A stretch of 64,000 bases of DNA. Source: Chamaecyparis obtusa. Its lineage: Eukaryota; Streptophyta; Pinopsida; Cupressales; Cupressaceae. The stretch is taken from NCBI GenBank assembly GCA_027943335.1, contig BSBK01006441.1, positions 62,001-126,000 on the forward strand, in the 5' to 3' direction. The notes beneath the pieces were generated by a model. That model was not told the DNA's origin and searched no databases. It worked only from the letters and a program-made list of their open reading frames with translations. Made by a program: the position numbers and the translations under genes. Each line of letters starts with the position of its first letter. Positions within the stretch are counted from its first letter, which is position 1. Below, piece by piece: positions 1 to 13,200 of this stretch.

Positions 1-709
1 GCATTCTGATCATACTGGTTAGTAAGAACCAAACTGCAGAACAATTACCGAGCTATAGAGAGTAATTATCAACGGACAGTAAGTTGATATAGTATTGAAT
101 CTGAAGTGATATATTGATCAGAAATATTTGAATGAGCTGAACATTGATCTGTAAACTGTAATTGAAGTTCTTTCACCACAAATCATCTACTCTTACATAT
201 TTAACCATTGTACACAATCAAATCTCTTAACTGAGTGGACTATGAAATTCTTTTGATGTTTCATTCATATAGTGAACATTGTTATCCTATCAACCCCAGA
301 GTGACTTCTGGTTGGATAATAATTTATGGTCTAAAATCCTCTAACAAGGTCACACCTAACAGTGTGTTTATAACCTTTAACAGGGTTGGGTCTTCACCGA
401 CCTCACTTCAGAACAGTGAACATTTTGCGTTGTGAGTCCCAGGTGGTTTTTCCCTTCACAGGGTTTCCACATTAAATCACTTATGTTATGTGTTGATTGT
501 GATATTTTCTTGTTATCATACTTTGCATATTACATGTTAGATTTGATCGGTAACTACTGTAAAGTTTAGACTGACACTTAGTAAAAACACAGACAGTGAA
601 AGTATTTTATGTTTACCGACTAGCAGAAGTTGAAGAATTTGTTTTGGATTATACATTTTGTATTGGGACACTGGATAACTGATTCACCCCCCTCTTAGTT
701 ATTCTAACA
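1..709 (+). repeat. 5' LTR of copia A, 3' part only
   Basis: This stretch matches the downstream part of the LTR at 13201-14683 (window base 1 aligns near 13975). It ends in a C-rich tract followed by TTATTCTAACA at 709, and the primer-binding site comes next. The first roughly 770 bases of the LTR lie before the window. The two A LTRs differ by scattered, mostly transition, substitutions. Confidence 0.92.
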
Positions 710-711
710 AT

Positions 712-723
712 TGGTATCAAAGC
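712..723 (+). other. tRNA primer-binding site of copia A
   Basis: TGGTATCAAAGC lies two bases after the LTR end. It differs by one base from TGGTATCAGAGC, the usual plant site complementary to the 3' end of initiator methionine tRNA, and would prime minus-strand DNA synthesis. Confidence 0.85.
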
Positions 724-773
724 TGTGGTTACTTAGAATAGATTTTTAAGGACTCTAGCACAAAGGTCTCAAG

Positions 774-843
774 ATGTATAAAAGGTAAGTGTCAAAGCTG
801 AACAAAGATAACTTCACAGTATCGTAAAGTCAGATGATGTTGC
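774..843 (+). pseudogene. N-terminal piece of copia A gag, before insertion of B
   Basis: The ATG at 774 opens a frame reading MYKR, a stop, then VSKLNKDNF, matching the gag start of sister element C (ATG at 19889 on the minus strand). The frame is cut at 843 by element B. It resumes at 8624 in phase once the GTTGC duplication (839-843 and 8619-8623) is counted once. Two in-frame stops occur in this short piece. Gag would form the cytoplasmic virus-like particle that packages the element RNA. Confidence 0.85.
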
Positions 844-2387
844 TGTTAGAATAACTAAGAGGGGGGGGTGAATCATTTATCCAGGTCCTAAAACAAAATA
901 AGTAACTTAAAACTTGTATCTTCAAATACTGTCACTTGGTAAACATATATCTTCTTCACTGTCACTGTATTTACCAATTATCAGATAAGCTCAAAATGAT
1001 TTACCAATTAAATCTAATAGTTAACATGTAAAGTATAATAACAAATAGATAACACACTCAACACATAACACAAAACATTTTAATGTGGAAATCCTGTTAA
1101 GGGAAAAACCACCCGGGAATCAGCAACCCAAAAATTTCACTCTTCTAAAGTGAGGCCTGTGAGGACCAAACCCTGTTAAAGGTTACAATGCACACTGCTA
1201 GGTGTGACTTGGTTAGAGGATTTTCCACTAGGAGATATCTTTCAATCTTCTATCACTCACTGTGCTGATTTACAGGATAACCATGTTTCACTGATTAGAA
1301 TGAAACACCAATCAGAACTTAAAAGTCCACTTGGTTAAGAGATTTTCACTGATTACAATTGTTAGAAAGTAACAGTAGTTTGATTCACCTTATTACAACA
1401 AATTGTAGATTATGAATCAATGTTATGCTCAAACAATATTTTCTAACCATTTAACACTTCAGATCTTAAATCAACTTCACTTACAATCAATCAATACTAT
1501 GCTCTGTGTAGCTCGGTTTGTTCTCTGTGTAGCTCAGTTTCTATAGTCTCAGTTCAGTAACCAATTGATCAAAAATTGCATGAATACAGATTCACACTCA
1601 GCTTCCTGTAGTATCTCCTTCTTCTCTCTATTTTTTAATGTATTTTCTTTCTCCTTAAATAAACAAGTAAGTTGTTTCATTTTCATCCATTAGATTTTGC
1701 CGCTTAATCCTGTTCATTGCTTTTGCCGCTTTAACCTTCTTTGGTAGATGTGTCTTTAACATGTTTCAATCTTCTTTGTCAGATCTTTCTTGAATTTTGT
1801 CAGCCATCGATCTTGTAACAAACTTTATTCCTTTTCATATCTTTACACTAATTTCGAGGTGCCATCTCATCAATCTTCCTGGCCTACAACATCATTAAAT
1901 GATCTTCTGTTCTTCTCGGTCAAGTCAAAGAAATGTGTTGGTAAACCTTATTGGTTAAACTTGTGCTCGATATACAACACACTATGTCAGTGTATACTGT
2001 CGCCAGTGTTCATACTGAGAATCTCGATAAACACTAAATTGTCTTCTTTTACCAACCAACACTGCTTTGTATCTTTGAATTCCTTTCTTCATAATAGATG
2101 AATACCACATACTAGGATCAACATAATGAGATCAGAGACTCATCAATAAGTTATCCAAAGCATTCCATAACCTCATCTGTTGTGACCTTCTTCCACCATT
2201 CTTTAGATGTCTTGGTAATGAATAACTTACAAGATAAGTACTGTCAAACTAATAAGAAACTAGTTGACATCAATGACAACATCATACTAATTTAGCAAAT
2301 AGTATTATCTATCCATCTTCAACTCTGTAATCTTCAATCACTTGTTCAACAATCTCTCCATATGATAAATTAGTTGTAGACTTAACA
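844..2387 (-). repeat. 3' LTR of copia B
   Basis: This 1544-bp LTR has TG...CA ends. In plus-strand order it starts TGTTAGAATAAC followed by a G-run (the C-run of the element strand). It ends at ...GACTTAACA, next to the reverse complement of a polypurine tract. The ORFs at 1790-2101 and similar positions are non-coding LTR sequence. Confidence 0.93.
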
Positions 2388-2790
2388 ATCTCTCCCTTTG
2401 GCATTGATGGCAACTTAAATAATATGAATGTACCATACCCATACCAATATCTATTCTACAACATTGTCATAGTTCATCCTTAACTCTTCTTTATATAGTT
2501 CATCCTTAACTCTTCTTTATATAGTTTCTTGAGCATTCATCATATTCTCTCCCTTTTTCTAGCATTCATTCATATTTTCTATTCTCTTCTTTTGACAACA
2601 ATGCCAAATGAAAATAATAACAAAGTATGAGTATACTAACATCTCCATTGTATCTGAAATACTGATATCTCCATCTTTTTAAAAAAAAAAAATTAATCAC
2701 AACCTTGAACTTAATCAAAGTGTGATCTATGCTAGCATCAACATGTATGATCTTCTAATAAAATAGGCTGATGCAGCATGCCAGATCACC
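2388..2790 (-). other. 3' untranslated region and polypurine tract of copia B
   Basis: On the minus strand GCCAAAGGGAGAGAT lies directly before the 3' LTR and is the polypurine tract that primes plus-strand DNA. A second AAAGGGAGAG-like tract lies near 2541-2553. The stretch between the pol stop (2791) and the LTR has no other coding content. Confidence 0.8.
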
Positions 2791-5700
2791 TTAGTGACCT
2801 ATAGATAGGGGATAGACCCCAAGTCTATTCCTCAAGTATTCAAAAATTTCTTTCGGTAGAGGCTTTGTAAAAATATCAACAAGTTATTCTTTAGATGTTA
2901 CAAACTCCAGTTTAACTTGCTTGTCTTGTACTTGCTCCCTTAAGTAATGATACTTAATTGAGATGTGCTTTGTCTTCGAGTGCATTACAGGATTTTTTGA
3001 AATGTTAATAGCAATAGTGTTGTCACAATAAATAGTCACTGGATCTGTGATCACCTCATTCATACCTTCCAACACTTGCTTGATGTACGCTATATTCTAG
3101 CATTTTGTCGCAGTAGCAACATATTTAGCTTCGGCTGTTGACTGAGAAATACAACTCTGCTTCTTGCTAGTCCATGTAACAAGTCGGTCTCCAAAGAAAA
3201 ATGCCCCTCCAGTTGTAATTTTATGATCATCCACATTACCAGCCCAGTCAGCATCAGTATATACCTTCAATTCAAATTTTCCATCTCTTGGATACCAAAG
3301 GCCATAATATTTTTTTTTCTTAAGGTATCTCATGATTCTTTTTGTAGCTATCATATGAGATTCCCTGGGGTTAGCATAAAATCTTGCAACAATTCCAACA
3401 GTATGAGCAATATCAGGTCTAGAATGTAGTACATACATCAATTTACCAATCATGGATCGGTAAAGAGTCTTATCAACCTTAGTAGTATCATCTTCATTTG
3501 TTAATTTACATCCGATAACCATCGGTGTTCCTACAGGTTTTGCATTTTCCATACCGTATGTCTTCAAGACCTCCTTTATGTATTTTGATTGAGTGATGAA
3601 GATTCCATCACTGTTTTGAATTACCTGCAGTCCTAGAAAGAACTTAATCTCTCTGAACATTAACATTTCAAACTCATTCTGCATCTCATCAGCAAATGCC
3701 TTACACACATTGTCTCTTCCTCCAAAAATTATATCATCAACAAATATTTCAGCTATGATAATAGTGTCATCAGAATTTCTTTTCATGTATAGATTACTAT
3801 TATCACTTGTTCTAATAAAACCAATACTTAACAAATACGTGTGCAGTCTTTCATACCATGCTCTTGGAGCTTGTTTTATTCCATACAATGCCTTGTGCAG
3901 TCTACAAACCTTTTCTTGGTTGTCTAGATCTTCAAAACCTTCAAGTTGTTCAATGTAGACCTCTTCTTCAAGTATTCCATTCAGAAAAGTAGACTTCACA
4001 TCCATTTGATAAACTTTAAATTTCTTATGTGTAGCATATGCCAGTAACATTCTAACACCCTCAAGTCTTGCAGCAAGTGCAAATGTGTCACCATAATCAA
4101 TTCCTTCTTCTTGTGCATATCCTTTACATACAAGTCTAGCCTTGTTCCTTGTCACTTCACCATTCTCATTCAGCTTATTTCTGAAAATCCATTTAGTACC
4201 GATTACATTCTTATCTGTCAATTTGGGTACTAAAGTCCATGTTTTGATCTTCTCGATTTGTTCAATTTCCTTAGTCATTGCCTTGACCCATTCTTCATTA
4301 TTCAAAGAAACTTGTACAATTTTAGGTTCAAATTCACAAACCAAACAAGTACCTTGTTGTGATTTACTTCTAGTTTGCATACCAGCATTCTTGTCTCCAA
4401 TAATCTAGTTTTCAGGATGATGTCTTCTTACAAATCTTGCTAAGATCCTGGATCTTCTATCTTGTGCATCTTTCTCTATATTATGTTGTGCATTCGATTC
4501 AAGTTCATTAACTTGCTTGGTAGGTGCTCCTTGATCATCATTCTATTCTATTGGTTGTGTCGGTTGTTGTGCATTGCTCATCTTTTCATCAATTACAGTA
4601 GTCTATGATAGTCTCGGTTGAAACTCAGGGACATCATAGTATGTAAACTATCGGTAGTCTTCAGGTTCCTCAATCTTTTCTTCATCTGTAAGCTTGTCAT
4701 CAAATTCATCAAATCAAACATTTACACTTTCAATAATCTTGTTAGTCATCTTGTTCAGACATTTGTAAGCTTTACTTTAGGTAGAATATCCTAAGAATAT
4801 TCCTTCATCTCCTTTGGAATCAAACTTACCATTCCTATCATCTTTCAGGATAAAACACTTACTTCCAAAGATTCTAAAATAACTTACATTAGGCTTGTGT
4901 CCAAACCAAAGTTCATATGGTGTTCGGTTGGAGTCCTTATTTAACTGTACTCGGTTAAGTACATAGACAGCAGTACTTATAGCTTCTCTCCAAAAATTTT
5001 GTGCAACATTCTTTTGTATCATCAGTGTCCTTGCACAATCAACTATTGATCTGTTTCTTCTTTCAACAATGCCATTCTGTTGTGTTGTTCTCGGTGCAGA
5101 CACTTGTCTCTAGATTCCATGCTCATTGTAGAAGTTAGTAAATTCATCAAATATAAATTCACCACCTCTATCTGACCTTAAACATTTAATCTCCTTACCG
5201 ATTTCCTTTTCAACCTTAGCCTTATACCATTTAAACATCTTAAATGCTTCAAACTTTTCTTTCAAAAACATCACTGTCATCAATCTAGTATAATCATCAA
5301 CAAAGAGAATAAAATATCCATCACCATAGTAGCTTTGAGTTCTCATCAATCCACATAAGTCAGTATGTACCAACTCAAGAATTTTCTTTGTTGAGAAATC
5401 TTTTCTTTTAAAACTAGATTTAGTCATCTTTCCCTTTTGACATTCATGACAAAGAGTATGATCAGGCTTATGTAAGTTAGGAAAACCTCTAACTCTTTTC
5501 TTCTTACTAATCTTGATCATATTATCAAAATTTACATGACATAATCTCTTGTGCCATAGCCAAACATCTTCATCTTTCATTAGTAAACAAGAAGATTCAT
5601 CAATATCAAGATAAAAAAGGTTACCTCTGGTCTGACTACCAGTCCCAACAAGTATTTCATCAACTTCATAGATTTTCACCTTTTTGTTTTCAAATACCAA

Positions 5701-6999
5701 TCTATGACCTGAATTAATCAGTTGTGCAACACTCAACAGATTGTAATTTAGTCCATATACCCAGTAAGCATTCTCACATCTTATCTTATCATTTATTACT
5801 AGGGTACCTTTACCTTTCATAGTGAACAGAGTATCATTTCCCATTTTTACAGAACCACCATTATATTCAACTAATTCTTCAAATTTGTCTACATCACCTG
5901 TCATATGATGTGTGCAGCCACTGTCGATAATCCATGTATCATTCTTTCTTACTTGTGAAATCAGGGTAGATTCTTCATGTTTCTCATCTTCTTCTGAATC
6001 ATCCTTCATCACCACAAATACAATCTTTGCACTAGAATCAGATTCAGAGTTAGTCTCTTCAGCAGCAAAGTAAGCCTTCTTACCTTTATCTTTTCGGTCA
6101 TCTCTATCTTTATGTCAGTAGTTCTTGTGAACCATCCTTCCATAACTTCCTTCAGATCTGTCTCTAGGTTCATCATCATCATTTCTTTTATGAGGACATC
6201 TAGCAGCGATATGACCTACTTCCTTGCAGTTAAAACAAGCCAAGGGTAATTTACCTTTATACTTCCCTCTGCCTTTCAGTAATCTTCTAGCCATTAACGC
6301 TTCAAGCTTATCAAGGTCATCATCAGTGTCACTATCATATTTACTAGATTTCCCAATCTTTAGTTTTGACATGAAAGCAGACTCAATATTACTTCCAGAA
6401 GGTATAACACTGTTATCAAAATTATTTAACTCAAAGGTAGTAAGCTTACCGATCAAAGTATCAAGAGTGAGATTGGAAGAATCTCAGTTTTCATGAATTG
6501 CAGACACTCTGATGGCATATACAGGTAACAAAGTTTTGAGGATTTTGCTGATAATTGTTTCTTCATCAATGACTCCATCAGAAGCTCTTACAGCATAAAC
6601 AACTTCTTTGATTCTGTTTGAATATTTCACAATATTTTCTCCTTCTTTCATTCTCATTTCATCAAATTTTCCTCTTAAGCTCTCTACTCTAGCTCTCTTG
6701 ACAGATGTGTTACCACTGTATACTTGCTCTAGTCTATCCCACATTGTCTTAGCAGTACTCAATCCTTTGATTTCTTCAAATTCAGCATCGGTACAGGTAG
6801 CAACAAGTTCCATCATTGCTACATTGTGATCATGCTTATCTTTTAGTTGTTCCACAGTCAAAGGACCAGTCGGTTCACTGTAGCCAGTTGTCATAAAATG
6901 TAGTGCATTTCCACCAATTTCATCTATATGCAATTTCATTCTTTGTTTCCATACTGAGAAGTTGTCTTTGTTCAGTCTGGGCAATTCCCTCTTATTCAA
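2791..6999 (-). pseudogene. Copia B gag-pol polyprotein, one frame with many stops
   Basis: One reading frame of about 1400 codons runs from 6999 to a stop at 2791 with no frameshift. Domains in order: gag; CCHC knuckle CFNCKEVGHIAARC (about residues 255-268); retropepsin DSG (residue about 359, in WIIDSGCTHHM); GAG-pre-integrase HKRLCH region; integrase with HTDLC (about 547), VDDYTR and ERRNRS; reverse transcriptase with FVDDII (about 1088) in place of the common YVDD; and RNase H with YTDADWAG (about 1248). About a dozen in-frame stops break it (for example 6481, 6112, 5107, 4774, 3094 and 2881, plus a cluster at 4390-4720). The start codon is TTG where sister C has ATG. It is not functional as read; the RT stretch 3097-4380 is the longest intact part. 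Confidence 0.93.
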
Positions 7000-7049
7000 T
7001 TTGTGATCTTTATGCTCAAGTCCTTAAAATGCTATTTCAAGCAACCAAC

Positions 7050-7061
7050 GCTCTGATACCA
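7050..7061 (-). other. Primer-binding site of copia B
   Basis: The minus strand reads TGGTATCAGAGC, an exact 12-base match to the initiator-methionine-tRNA type site, two bases inside the 5' LTR. Confidence 0.9.
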
Positions 7062-7063
7062 AT

Positions 7064-8618
7064 TGTTAGAATAACTAAGAGGGGGGGGGGGTGAATCAGT
7101 TATCTAGGTCCTAAAATAAAATAAGTAACTTAAAACTTGTATCTTCAAATACTATCACTCGGTAAACATATATCTTCTTCACTATCACTGTATTTACCGA
7201 TTATCATATAAGCTCAAAATGATTTACCAATTAAATCTAATAGTTAACATGTAAAGTATGATAACAAATAGATAACACACTCAACACATAACACAAAATA
7301 TTTTAACGTGGAAACCCTATTAAGGGAAAAACCACCTGGGAACCGGAAACCCAAAAATTTCACTCTTCTGAAGTGAGGCCTATGAGGACCAAACCTTGTT
7401 AAAGGTTACAATGCACACTGTTAGGTGTGACCTGGTTAGAGGATTTTCCACTAGGATTTATCTTTCAATCTTTTATCACTCACTGTGCTGATTTACAGGA
7501 TAACCATGTTTCACTGATTAGAATGAAACACCAATCAGAACTTAAAAGTCCACTCAGTTAAGAGATTTTCACTGATTACAATTGTTAGAAAGTAACAATA
7601 GTTTGATTCACCTTATTACAACAAATTGCAAATTACGAATCAATGTTATGCTCAAATAATATTTTCTGACCATTTAACACTTCAGATCTTAAATCAACTT
7701 CACTTACAATCAATCAATACTATGCTTTGTGTAGCTCAATTTGTTCTTTGTGTAGCTCAATTTGTTTTCTGCAGTCCCAGTTTAGTAACCAATTGATCAA
7801 AAATTGCATGAATATAGATTCAAGCTCAGCTTCCTACAATATCTCCTTCTTCTTCTCTCTATTTTTTAATGTATTTTCTTTCTCCTTAAATAAACAAGTA
7901 AGTCGTTTCATTTTCATCCATTAGATTTTGCCGCTCAATCCTGTTCATTTCTTTTGCCACTTTAACCTTCTTTGGTAGATGTGTCTTTAACATGTTTCAA
8001 TCTTCTTCATTAGATCTTTCTTGAATTTTGTCAGTTGTTGATCTTGTAAAAAACTTTATTCCTTTTCATATCTTTACACTGATTTCGAGGTGCCAGCTCA
8101 TCAATCTTCCTAGCCTACAACATCATTAAATGATCTTCCGTTCTTCTCGGTCAAGTCAAAGAAATGTGTCGATAAACCTTATCGGTTAAACTTGTGCTCA
8201 GTATACAACACACTACATCGGTGTATACTACCATCGGTGTTCATACTGAGAATCTCGGTAAACACTAAATTGTCTTCTTTTACCGACCAACACTGCTTTG
8301 TATCTTTGAATTCCTTTCTTCATAATAGATGAATACCGCATACTAGGATCAACATAATGAGATCAAAGACTCATCAATAAGTTATCCAAAGCATTCCATA
8401 ACCTCATCTTCTATGACCTTCTTCCACCATTCTTCAGATGTCTCGGTAATGAATAACTTACAAGATAAGTACTGTCAAACTAATAAGAAACTAGTTGACA
8501 TCAATGACAACATCATACTGATTTAGAAAATAGTATTATCTATCCATCTTCAGCTCTGTAATCTTCAATCACTTGTTCAATAATCTCTCCATATGATAAA
8601 TCAGTTGTAGACTTAACA
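7064..8618 (-). repeat. 5' LTR of copia B
   Basis: This 1555-bp LTR is collinear with 844-2387. It ends at ...ACTTAACA and is followed by the second GTTGC target copy. Differences from the 3' LTR are mostly C/T and G/A changes plus small length changes in the G-run. Confidence 0.93.
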
Positions 8619-8623
8619 GTTGC

Positions 8624-11600
8624 ACATATCTGGAATGGGGAACTCAAGACTAGAACTGATGAAGAATGGCTACATTGAACCAACACCAAGTCCCCTGACA
8701 CTTGATCAACTAAAGGACAGGCATGAACACAACATTACTATGATGGAACTTGTTGCTGCCTATACCAATGCTGAATTCGGAGACATTAAGGGATGCACTA
8801 CTGCCAAAGCCATGTGGGATAAACTAACTCTAGTATACAGTGGAGATTTGAATGTTAAGAGAGCCAGAGTAGAAAGCCTAAGAGGTCATTTTGATGATAT
8901 GAAGATGAAAGAAGGTGAGAACATTGTGTAGTACACAAATAGACTAAAAGAGGTAGTACATTCTATTAGAGCATCAGATGGAGTTATTGAGGATGAAATA
9001 GTGATAAGCAAGATTCTCATAACTTTGCTGCTAGTTTATGCGATCGAGATCTCTGCAATTCATGAAACAAGAGCTACATCAAATCTTACTCTTGACACAC
9101 TGATCGGTATGCTTACAACCTTTGAATTCAATAACTTTGACAATAGTGTTGTACCTTCTGTTGAATCTACTTTCATGTCTTCCTTGAAGATTGGTAAGTC
9201 TAGTAGCAGGAATAATAAGAATAATGATAGTGATAGTAATACCGATGATGAACTTGATGAGCTTGAAGCTCTTATGGTCAGAAGATTGGCCAAAGGTAAA
9301 GGAAGGTATAGAGGCAAGCTACCTTTAGCATGTTTTAATTGTAAAGTTGGCCACATCACTGCTAGATGTCTAAATAAGAAAGATGATGATAGATCCAAAG
9401 ACTGATCTGAAGGAAGCTATGGGAGAAGAGTCAATAGAAGCTACCGACACAACAACAGAGATAATTGAGATAGCTGTGACAAAGGGAAAAAGGTATGTTA
9501 CATAGTTGAAGAATTTGAATCTGAATCAGACACTGATGATGATGTAGAAGTAGTATTTGTTGCTATGAAAGATGATTCGGAGGAGGAAGAGAAACATGAA
9601 TAAATAGCACTGATCTCTAAAGTAAGCAGAAATGATACATGGATCATAGACAGTGGTTGTACACATCATATGATTGGTGATATAGAGAAATTCGATCTAC
9701 TTGATGAATATGATGGAGGATCTGTAAGGATGGGAAATGATGCACCTTGTATGGTAAGAGGTAAAGGTTCACTAATGATTAATGATAGAATAAAATGTGA
9801 AAATGCATATTGGGTAGATGGACTGAACTATAATTTGTTAAGTGTGGCATAGCTGAATAACTCAGGCCACCAACTTGCTTTTGAGAGTAGAAAGGTAAAA
9901 ATCTATGATGATGGAGGAAGACTTGTCAAAACTGGTACACAATCTAGAGGTAATCTATTTTATCTTGATATTGATCAGTCTTCTTGTTTATTAATGAAGG
10001 ATGAAGATGCATGGTTGTGGCATAAGAGGTTATGTCATGTGAATTTTGATAACATGATCAAGATTAGTAAGAGGAAAAGAGTTAGAGGGTTGCCTAACTT
10101 GTCAAAACCAGATCATGATATGTGTCATGAATGTCAAAAAGGTAAGATGACTAAGTCTAGTTTTTAGAGCAAAGACTACTCAACAAAGAAGATACTTGAG
10201 TTGGTTCATACCGACCTATGTGTTTCTATGAGAACTCAGAGCTATTATGGTGATAGATATTTTATTCTTTTTGTTGATGACTATACTAGACTGATCACTG
10301 TTATGTTCTTAAAAGAAAAATCTAAAGCATTTAAGATGTTTAAGTGGTATAAGGCAAAGGTAGAAAAAGAGACTAGCAAAGAATTAAAATGATTAAGATC
10401 TGATAGAGGAGGTGAATTTATCTCTGATGAATTTACTAATTTTTGTAACGAGCATGGTATTAAGAGACAGGTCTCTGCACTGAGGACACCTCAGCAGAAT
10501 GGGATTACTGAAAGAATGAAAAGGTCAATCATTGCCTGTGCAAGGACACTAATGCTACAAAAGAATATTTCTCAAACATATTGGAGGGAAGCTGTTAGCA
10601 CAGTTGTATATGTGCTTAATCAAGTACAACTAAAGAAGGACACCAACCGGACACCTTATGAGCTATGGTTTGGACACAAACCTACTGTAAGTTATTTTAG
10701 TATTTTTGGAAGCAAATGTTTTATTCTGAAAGATGAGAGAAATGGGAAATTTGATTCTAAAGGTGATGAAGGAATATTCTTGGGATATTCTACTAAGAGT
10801 AAAGCATACAAATGTCTGAATAAGGTTACAAATAAGATAATTGAAAGTACTAATGTTTGTGTTGATGAGTTTGATGACAAAAACATAGAGGAAAGAAAGG
10901 AACCAGAAGACTATGGTAGATTCACTTACATTGAACATCCTGATTATCTATCAAAGTCGCAACCTATGATAACTGGTCAATAGGAAAATAACCACAAGGA
11001 ATAGGAAAGGGAAATCGATGAACAAGATGGTGCTACCGAACAAGCACATGAACCTGAACAGGATGAACAAGAAAGAAGAAACTAAGTACTGGCTAGTTTT
11101 GTCAGAAGACATCATCCTGAGACACAAATTATTAGAGATAGACAAGCTAGCATGTAAACAAGAAGCAAAGCAAGACAAGGTACATGTCTAGTTTGTGAAT
11201 TTGAACCAAAAAATATGAAAGTTGCATTAGAGAATGAAGAATGGGTTAATGCAATCAAAGAGGAAATAGAGCAAATAGAGAAAAACAAAACCTAGAGCTT
11301 AGTACCCCAACCAAAGGACAAGAATGTTATCGGTACTAAATGGATATTCAGGAACAAATTGAATGAAAATGGTGAAGTGACAAGAAATAAAGTGAGATTG
11401 GTATGCAAGGGATATGCACAGGAAGAAGGCATTGACTATGGTGAGACATTTGCACCCATTGCTAGATTGGAAGGAGTTAGAATGATACTTGCATATGATG
11501 CACATAAGAAATTTAAGGTTTATCAAATGGATGTGAAGTCATCATTTCTGAATGGTATACTTGAAGAAGAGGTCTACGTAGAACAACCTGAAGGATTCAT

Positions 11601-12741
11601 TGATCTAGACAACAGAGACATGGTATGTAGATTACACAAAGCTTTATATGGTTTGAAGCAAGCACCAAGAGCATGGTATGATAGGATGCATACTTACTTG
11701 TTAAGTATTGGATTTGTAAGAACCAGTGAGAATAGCAATTTGTAAATGAAAGGTGATACTGATGACACTATTATTATTGCTGAAATTTTTGTTGATGATA
11801 TTATTTTTGGAGGTCAAGATCATGTATGTAAATCTTTTGCTGATGACATGAGGAATGAGTTTGAAATGTCTATGTTTGGAGAGACTAAATTCTTTCTAGG
11901 ACTACAAGTGATTCAATAGAGTGATGGGATATTCATCACACAGTCCAAGTACATAAAGGAAGTATTGAAGACATTTGGCATGGAAGATGCTAAACCTGTG
12001 GGAACACCGATGGCTACTAGAAGTAAATTGACAAAGGAAGATGAAACTACAAAGGTAAACTAGACACTTTACCAATCCATGATTGGTAAACTAATGTATG
12101 TAGCTCATAGTAGACCAGATATAGCACATGCTATGGGAATTGTTGCTAGATATTATGCTAATCCTAGAGAATCACACATGATTTCTACTAAAAGAATCTT
12201 AAGATACCTGAAAAAGATAGAGGATTATGGATTATGGTATCCTAAGGAAGGTAATTTTGAATTGAAGTTCTACACCAATGCTGATTGGGCTGGAAATGTG
12301 GATGATAGAAAAAGCACCACCGGAGGAGCATTTTTCTTTGGTGAAAGACTTGTAACCTGGACAAGTAAAAAGTAGGCTTGTATTTCTCAATCTATAGCTG
12401 AAGCAGAGTATGTTGTTGTTGCTACTAATTTCTCAAACATTGCATATATCAAGCAAGTGTTAGAAGGAATGAATGAGGTAATCACTAACCCGGTGATTAT
12501 ATACTGTGACAACACAAATGCTATTAATATTTCAAAGAATCTAGTGATGCACTCTAAGACAAAGCATATATCAATTAAGTATCATTACTTAAGAGAACAA
12601 GTGCAAGAGAAGTAAGTGAAGTTAGAATATTTTACATCCAAAGAAAAACTTGCAGATATCTTTACAAAGCCTCTACCAAAGGACACATTTGAATACTTGA
12701 GGACTAGACTTGGGGTCCATCCCCTATCTATCAGTCACTGA
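8624..12741 (+). pseudogene. Copia A gag-pol, main part after the B insertion
   Basis: All coding segments from 8624 to the TGA at 12739-12741 lie in one frame, in phase with 774-843. Domains: gag; CCHC knuckle that has lost one codon (CFNCKVGHITARC, 9340s); protease (WIIDSGCTHHM, about 9643); GAG-pre-integrase HKRLCH; integrase (HTDLC at about 10206, VDDYTR, truncated at stops); RT with FVDDII (codons near 11794); RNase H (YTNADWAG, so the second catalytic-type Asp position reads Asn), ending in TKPLPKDTFEYLRTRLG. More than fifteen nonsense codons occur. Compared with sisters B and C, most sit at Gln (CAG/CAA), Arg (CGA) or Trp (TGG) positions. There is no frameshift. The copy is not autonomous. 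Confidence 0.92.
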
Positions 12742-13200
12742 TGTGATTTGGATGTTGCATCAGCCTAATCTTATTAGAAGATCATTCATGTCGATGCAAC
12801 ATAGTTCACACTTTGGATAATGTTCAAGGTTGTGATTAAGTTTGAAGAACTTAAATAGATTAGGATATCAGTATACAAAGATATAGAGATTGTATTGGAC
12901 AACAGAGAGTTACTTAGCTACTACAGAGCTGATTATTTATTTATTTCTTGGGCATTGTTTTCAAAGGGAGAGATAAATAATATGAAAAGGAAAGGGAGAG
13001 ATATGCACTGATGAGAACTATCTAAGGGAGAGAATGACAAAGCTGTATTTTTTAATGTTGTTCAGTAACATAGTGATTAAACATATTAAGCCAGGGAGAG
13101 CTTACGCAGCATTTGATCACAAAGTTGTAGAATACATGTTTGGTATGTGTATGGTACACTTCATATTACTTGATTTGTCATCAATGCCAAAGGGAGAGAT
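12742..13200 (+). other. Copia A 3' untranslated region with reiterated polypurine motifs
   Basis: AAGGGAGAGA-type purine tracts recur near 12965, 12992, 13022, 13092 and 13188. The last one (CAAAGGGAGAGAT, ending at 13200) directly precedes the LTR and is the functional-position polypurine tract. No coding content is seen. Confidence 0.8.

Larger units (their letters stand above)
844..8618 (-). mobile_element. Full-length Ty1/copia element B
   Basis: This is a minus-strand copia element with both LTRs complete: 844-2387 and 7064-8618, TG...CA ends. It has a perfect primer-binding site, a single gag-pol frame and a polypurine tract. It is flanked by a perfect 5-bp target duplication GTTGC (839-843 and 8619-8623). 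The target is the gag of element A, so B is the youngest member of the five-level nest. The LTRs differ at several percent of sites by eye, mainly transitions, so the insertion is not recent. Confidence 0.96.

Noticed and set aside
3223..4408. Plus-strand ORFs at 3223-3429, 3710-3958 and 4142-4408
   Set aside because: They are antisense shadows of the copia B RT frame.
7080..7091. G-runs at LTR ends as G-quadruplex motifs
   Set aside because: Each is a single run; four closely spaced runs are not present.
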